A stretch of 11,687 nucleotides of DNA, from contig JAEWJV010000041.1 of NCBI GenBank assembly GCA_023386395.1, positions 1 through 11,687 of the forward strand. Direction: 5' to 3'. Positions 6,811-11,687 of this stretch are shown here, in pieces. The notes below the pieces were generated by a model that was not told where the DNA came from, did not search any database, and saw only the letters and a list, made by a program, of their open reading frames with translations. Origin of the DNA: Bacteroidota bacterium. GTDB lineage: Bacteria > Bacteroidota > Bacteroidia > Chitinophagales > Chitinophagaceae. How positions within the stretch are numbered: position 1 is the first letter of the stretch; each line of letters begins with the position of its first letter. The translations under genes were made by a program, and so were the position numbers.

Positions 6811-9800
6811 ATGAATAAAATAATCTTGGCACCAAACGTTTGTTATTTGGTTTTATGGTTAACGGTTATGCTGTTATCCTGCAAAACCACACCAAAGCTT
6901 ATAGACGTTGATCCCGCATTTAGCCAGTATATTGATGCTTATACTTCAGGTGTTATATCAAAGAAAAATACAGTCAGGATACAACTGGCTGCTGATGTAT
7001 CAACAACACATACTTTGAATGAAGAGGTAAAGGAAAACCTTTTTTCTTTTTCTCCCTCGGTTGATGGTAAAGCTTACTGGATTGATGCCCGCACCATAGA
7101 ATTTAAACCCGGCAATGACCTTACACCCGATCAGCTGTATGAAGTGAATTTTAAACTTGGTAATGTAATAAAAGTGCCTTCAAGGTTTGATGATTTTAAA
7201 TTTAATGTGCAGGTTGTAAAACCATCATTTGAAGTGAATGAATATGGGCTCCGCAGCAACAATAAAACTTCGATGGATTTATCGGGAAAAATCTTAACGG
7301 CAGATGTGGAAACTTCGGCCAACATTGAAAAATTATTAACGGCTTCCATTGCGGGTAAAGCAATACCTGTTACCTGGCAGCATAATGAGTCCGCAAAAGA
7401 ACATCAATTTGCACTTAATAATATTCCACGTTCAAACAATGCCCAAAAGTTATTGCTGCAATGGAAAGGCGAAGCCATTAACAGCAAGCAACAGGGCGAT
7501 AAGGAAATTGAAGTGCCTGCCTTGGGCGACTTTAAATTACTGGATGTGCGTGCTTCGGAAGAAGATGAACAATACGCATTGGTGCAGTTTAGCGACCCCA
7601 TTTCTGCTGGCCAGGATTTGAATGGTTTGATAACAATCAACAATGTTGAAAACCCAGCCTTCACCATTTTAGGCAGCGAAGTAAAAGTGTATGCAAACGA
7701 TGACCTGGATGGCAATCACACTGTAAATGTTTTGCCGGGCATTGAAAATATAAGCGGCGATAAACTGCAGAAAAATTATTTATCGAATGTATTTTTTGAA
7801 AACAGGTTGCCGCATGTAACGATTAAACGCAAGGGCAATATTTTGCCCAACAGCACCGGCAAACTGGTGCTGCCATTTGAAGCCATCAATTTAAAAGCAA
7901 TTGATGTTTCCATTATCAAAGTTTATGAAAATAATATTGCCCAGTTCCTTCAGGTAAACGACATGAATGGCGAACAGGACCTACGCCGCGTTGGTAGTCC
8001 AATAAAAGAAGCAACCTTGAGACTGGATGATGATAAATCACTCAACCTTCATCATAAAAATGCATTTTCGCTTGATCTTGATAAATTCATTCGCGCAGAG
8101 CCCGGCGCTATCTACCGCGTTACAATTGGCTTTCGCCCTGATTACTCTTTATATACCTGCGACAGCTTAAAAAAAGAGGAAGATGATGAGTGGGGTTATT
8201 ATAATGCAAGCAATGAGTATGCGCTGGATGATAATGAAGATTTCTGGAACCGTTACGATAATTATTATCCTTATGGTTATAACTGGCGCCAAAGAAACAA
8301 TCCCTGCTTCAGTTCTTATTACAGCAAAGAAAAATTTGCAACAAGGAATATTTTAGCAAGTAATATTGGTTTAACGGCAAAGTATTCAACCAATAAAAAT
8401 TTATTTGTTGCAGTGAATGATCTCATCTCAACAGAACCCATGAAAAATGTTGAGCTGCAGGTACTCGATTACCAGCAACAAATAATTGCAAAAGCAAGCA
8501 GCGATGGTGATGGGCTTGCAATGATTGAATTAAAACGTAAACCCTTTTTATTGATTGCCAAACAAGGCAGCCAGTCAGGATATCTAAAATTAGATGACGG
8601 CAGCAGTTTGCCATTAAGCCGTTTTGATGTTGGCGGTGATGAAGTGAAGAATGGAATTAAAGGTTACATCTTTGGTGAACGCGGTGTTTGGCGGCCCGGC
8701 GATAGTTTGTTTTTAAGTTGCATCATCAATGATAAAAATAATCCTCTGCCGGATGATTATCCTTTGGAGATGGAGATGATTTCGCCACGGGGTCAATTAT
8801 ACAAACGTATTGTGCAAACAAATGCTGCTGATGGTTTCAATGTTTTCAGAACGGCAACCGATGCCGATGCGCCAACGGGTAACTGGATATGCCGTGTAAA
8901 AGCTGGTGGCGCTGCATTTGAAAAGAAGCTGAAGATTGAAACGGTGATGCCGAATCGTTTAAAAATCAATCTTGATTTTGGCAACATTGATGCGCTCGGA
9001 AAAAATACTACTGTTAACGGAACACTTACTGCAAAATGGTTGTTTGGTGCAACGGCACAAAATTTAAAAGCAAGGGTGGATGCGCAGTTGTATAAAAAGA
9101 AAACAAAATTTCCAAAGCTGGATAATTATGTGTTTGATAATCCAACATCAAATTTTACATCACAATCCAAAACTATTTATGATGGTACATTAAGTGCTGA
9201 CGGAACAGCGGCTGTTAATCCAACATTTGCAGCAGGCGAAGATGCGCCTGGACAATTATTGACGAATCTCGTTGTTAAAGTATTTGAGCCCGGTGGCAAT
9301 TTCAGTATTGATAATTTCTCTATGCCTTTTAATCCATATTCATCTTATGTGGGCGTGCAGGTGCCTGAAGGTGATAAAACCTGGGGCTTCTTGCAATCAG
9401 ACCAAAGCCATCGTTTCAATATTGTTGATGTGGATACAAAAGGAAAATTTTTACAGGGCAGTTCATCTGTACAGGTTCAATTGTATAAAATTCAATGGCG
9501 CTGGTGGTGGGATGAAAATGATGACCTCTCCAATTTTACGCAGAATGAATACAATAAGTTTATAAAAAAAGATACGGTTCAACTAACGGATGGCAAAGGT
9601 TTTTACGATATAAAAATGGATGAAGATAATTGGGGAAGGTATTTGATATTAATAAAAGATATGCGCAGCGGCCATATAACCGGCAGCACATTTTTTGTGG
9701 ATGATTATAGCTGGCAAACCCGCGCCGGCGGCAACGATCCTTCTGCGGCAGCTATGCTTTCTTTCACTTCAGATAAAGAGAAATACAATGTGGGCGATGA

Positions 9801-11687
9801 TGTGAACTTAACCATTCCTTCCGGCAAAGGCGGGCGTGCATTGATAAGCATTGAAAGCGGCAGCAAAGTGCTGAAAACATATTGGATGAATACAGAACAA
9901 AGCCAAACAAAATTTTCTTTTAAAGCAGAGGCAGCGTACAGTCCTAATGTATATGTAAATGTGAGTCTCATTCAGCCGCATGCACAAACGGTAAACGATC
10001 TGCCGATAAGAATGTATGGCGTTCTGCCCGTTATGATTGATGATAAGAATACGGTTTTAAAACCTGTTATTAAAATGGCTGATATTATTCGTCCTGAAGT
10101 AAAGAATACCATCACCGTTTCTGAAACATCCAATAAAAAGATGACCTATGTAATTGCCTTGGTGGATAACGGCCTGCTTGATCTTACTCATTTTAAAACA
10201 CCCAATCCGCATGATGCATTTTATGCGCGTGAAGCATTGGGCGTGAAAACCTGGGATTTATATGACGATGTGATTGGTGCATTTGGCTCGCAAATTCAGC
10301 GCATACTTACCATTGGCGGCGATGCAGAAGCAGAGATTGCCAGCAATACAAGACGTGCCAACCGCTTTAAACCTGTTGTTGAATTTATGGGGCCATTCAC
10401 CTTAAAAGGCGGAAGCAAAACGCACAGTTTTGTTTTGCCTTCTTACATGGGCAGTGTGCATGCTATGGTAATTGCAGCAGGCGATGATGCCTATGGTTAT
10501 GCTGATAAAGATGTTACTGTAAAGAAACCATTGATGATATTGCCAACACTGCCAAGAGTGCTTGGCCCGGGTGAAGAAGTGAAAATTCCTGTTACGGTTT
10601 TTGCAACCAATAGCAATATTAAAAACGTTTCATTAAGCATTCAGTCAAACCCTTACATAACGGCAACCGGCAATCAAACCATCAGCTTTGACAAGCCGGG
10701 AGAACAGCAAACTTATTTTATTGCGAAGGTGAATAATGCAACAGGCATCGGCGATATAAAAATTGTTGCAGCAAGCGGCGGCGAACAGGCGGTTTATCAA
10801 ACAGAGATTGATGTAAGAAACCCTAATCCTTATACAACACAGGTTACGGAAACCACATTACAGCCGGGACAAAACTGGAATTCAACTGTGGCAATGATTG
10901 GCGACGCGCAAAGCAGTAAAGCCACGCTGGAAATATCAAGCATTCCTGCAATGGATTTGCAAAAAAGGTTAACTTATTTAATCACGTATCCGCATGGCTG
11001 CATTGAACAAACAACGTCGGCTGTTTTTCCTCAACTGGTATTAAACCAGTTGATGGATTTGAGCGATAAACAAAAAGCAGAAGTTGACCGGAATATAAAA
11101 CTGGTTCTTCAGCGTTATAATAATTTTCAGCAGAGTGATGGTGGATTTAGTTACTGGCCAAACGGCAGCAGCAGTGATGAGTGGGGCAGTAATTATACAG
11201 GGCATTTCTTATTGATTGCACAATCGAAAGGCTATAATATTTCGCAAAGCATGCTGCAGCAATGGAAGCAATATGAACGCAGCAAAGCGCTTGCATGGAA
11301 TGTAACATCAGCGCCATGGTATGGAACTGATCTGATGCAATCATATCGTTTATATTTATTAGCATTAGCAGGCTCGCCCGAACTTGGCGCCATGAACCGT
11401 TTAAAAGAATGGAAATTCTTAACGCCTGAAGGGAAGTGGAGATTAGCAGCCGCTTACCAGTTAGTGGGGCAAACAAAGGTTGCATTGCAATTAATAAGCG
11501 GTTTACCTACTTCATTTCCTGAAAGAAAAAACCCCGGTTATACATATGGCAGCGATTTGCGCGACCAGGCTATGGTGCTGGAAACACTGGTATTGATGAA
11601 ACGCAATGCAGAAGCTAATCAATTAGTGAAAACAGTTGCTTCAAAATTATCGCAGGATAATTGGTACAGCACGCAAACAACCGCCTA
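6811..11687 (+). CDS. Bacterial alpha-2-macroglobulin family lipoprotein, thioester-containing, 3' end outside window
   Basis: Large envelope protease-trap protein, open for 1,625 codons without a stop and truncated by the window edge. The start is ATG 6811; the only other nearby ATG hits a stop at once. The N-terminus is a lipoprotein signal with lipobox LLSC and lipidated Cys24. The +2 residue is Lys, and I see no acidic surface-export signal, so periplasmic anchoring is likely. Landmarks in order: beta-sandwich MG domains in the N-terminal third; a Tyr/Trp/Asp-rich stretch (about 456-504); the MG2-type hallmark ERGVWRPGD (623-631); WRWWWD (896-901); the A2M-domain LVDNGLLDL (D1119, N1120, G1121) with ALGVKTWDLYD; and the thioester motif GCIEQ (Cys1397, Gln1400) opening the alpha/alpha-toroid domain, with GGFSYWP at 1444-1450. 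Intact Cys and Gln imply a functional thioester that can covalently trap proteases. The rest of the thioester domain and the receptor-binding-like C-terminus are missing. In many bacteria the partner is pbpC, which may lie downstream. Confidence 0.95.
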   Translation, partial: MNKIILAPNVCYLVLWLTVMLLSCKTTPKLIDVDPAFSQYIDAYTSGVISKKNTVRIQLAADVSTTHTLNEEVKENLFSFSPSVDGKAYWIDARTIEFKPGNDLTPDQLYEVNFKLGNVIKVPSRFDDFKFNVQVVKPSFEVNEYGLRSNNKTSMDLSGKILTADVETSANIEKLLTASIAGKAIPVTWQHNESAKEHQFALNNIPRSNNAQKLLLQWKGEAINSKQQGDKEIEVPALGDFKLLDVRASEEDEQYALVQFSDPISAGQDLNGLITINNVENPAFTILGSEVKVYANDDLDGNHTVNVLPGIENISGDKLQKNYLSNVFFENRLPHVTIKRKGNILPNSTGKLVLPFEAINLKAIDVSIIKVYENNIAQFLQVNDMNGEQDLRRVGSPIKEATLRLDDDKSLNLHHKNAFSLDLDKFIRAEPGAIYRVTIGFRPDYSLYTCDSLKKEEDDEWGYYNASNEYALDDNEDFWNRYDNYYPYGYNWRQRNNPCFSSYYSKEKFATRNILASNIGLTAKYSTNKNLFVAVNDLISTEPMKNVELQVLDYQQQIIAKASSDGDGLAMIELKRKPFLLIAKQGSQSGYLKLDDGSSLPLSRFDVGGDEVKNGIKGYIFGERGVWRPGDSLFLSCIINDKNNPLPDDYPLEMEMISPRGQLYKRIVQTNAADGFNVFRTATDADAPTGNWICRVKAGGAAFEKKLKIETVMPNRLKINLDFGNIDALGKNTTVNGTLTAKWLFGATAQNLKARVDAQLYKKKTKFPKLDNYVFDNPTSNFTSQSKTIYDGTLSADGTAAVNPTFAAGEDAPGQLLTNLVVKVFEPGGNFSIDNFSMPFNPYSSYVGVQVPEGDKTWGFLQSDQSHRFNIVDVDTKGKFLQGSSSVQVQLYKIQWRWWWDENDDLSNFTQNEYNKFIKKDTVQLTDGKGFYDIKMDEDNWGRYLILIKDMRSGHITGSTFFVDDYSWQTRAGGNDPSAAAMLSFTSDKEKYNVGDDVNLTIPSGKGGRALISIESGSKVLKTYWMNTEQSQTKFSFKAEAAYSPNVYVNVSLIQPHAQTVNDLPIRMYGVLPVMIDDKNTVLKPVIKMADIIRPEVKNTITVSETSNKKMTYVIALVDNGLLDLTHFKTPNPHDAFYAREALGVKTWDLYDDVIGAFGSQIQRILTIGGDAEAEIASNTRRANRFKPVVEFMGPFTLKGGSKTHSFVLPSYMGSVHAMVIAAGDDAYGYADKDVTVKKPLMILPTLPRVLGPGEEVKIPVTVFATNSNIKNVSLSIQSNPYITATGNQTISFDKPGEQQTYFIAKVNNATGIGDIKIVAASGGEQAVYQTEIDVRNPNPYTTQVTETTLQPGQNWNSTVAMIGDAQSSKATLEISSIPAMDLQKRLTYLITYPHGCIEQTTSAVFPQLVLNQLMDLSDKQKAEVDRNIKLVLQRYNNFQQSDGGFSYWPNGSSSDEWGSNYTGHFLLIAQSKGYNISQSMLQQWKQYERSKALAWNVTSAPWYGTDLMQSYRLYLLALAGSPELGAMNRLKEWKFLTPEGKWRLAAAYQLVGQTKVALQLISGLPTSFPERKNPGYTYGSDLRDQAMVLETLVLMKRNAEANQLVKTVASKLSQDNWYSTQTTA

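Noticed and set aside
7404..7715. Minus-strand open frame of about 103 codons inside the macroglobulin gene, with similar frames at 7131-7349, 9705-9971 and 11147-11485
   Set aside because: They lie wholly opposite a continuous, family-recognisable coding frame and show no domain or signal of their own.

Overview
The window looks like a chromosomal segment of a Bacteroidota bacterium, most likely Chitinophagaceae or a close relative. The base composition is fairly AT-rich. Starts have A-rich upstream stretches and no clear Shine-Dalgarno. Several products carry Sec or lipoprotein signals, and the alpha-2-macroglobulin and M16 peptidase proteins resemble the forms common in that phylum. This placement comes from recognising protein families, not from a marker gene. 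Six complete genes and one right-truncated gene fill nearly all of the window. I see no tRNA, rRNA, CRISPR array, transposase, integrase or phage gene.

Left block (73-2831, all minus strand, transcribed right to left). An aldolase of the KDPG/KDPGal family is followed by a 2-oxo-3-deoxygalactonate kinase (DgoK) and an SMP-30-type sugar lactonase with a lipoprotein signal. Together they read as the lower part of an oxidative (De Ley-Doudoroff-like) aldonate pathway: lactone to aldonate, then 2-keto-3-deoxy-aldonate to its 6-phosphate, then pyruvate plus glyceraldehyde 3-phosphate. The sugar dehydrogenase and the aldonate dehydratase are not in the window. The 133 bp between aldolase and kinase hold several overlapping inverted repeats, including the odd palindrome GTTGCG-A-CGCAAC.

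Middle block (2949-5727, plus strand). Two M16 peptidase-like genes form an operon. The first has a complete HxxEH...E zinc site. The second has lost it but keeps the R/Y substrate-side motif. This is the arrangement of a heterodimeric M16B protease exported to the periplasm. A strong 12-bp stem-loop with T-runs on both strands (5750-5777) ends this operon and also the convergent gene to its right.

Right block. A secreted pentapeptide-type repeat protein (5802-6575, minus) carries a very regular 22-residue super-repeat marked by six FKY triplets. Divergent from it, across 235 bp of non-coding DNA, a large lipoprotein of the bacterial alpha-2-macroglobulin family (6811 to the right edge, plus) has an intact CIEQ thioester motif. 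It stays open for 1,625 codons and runs off the window inside the thioester domain.

Most of the content is recognisable housekeeping and cell-envelope biology. The items most worth a second look are the 22-residue super-repeat protein, the palindrome-rich spacer at 2106-2200, the mixed specificity signature of the aldolase, and the pairing of catalytic and degenerate M16 subunits. I found no clear evidence of an entirely new system.
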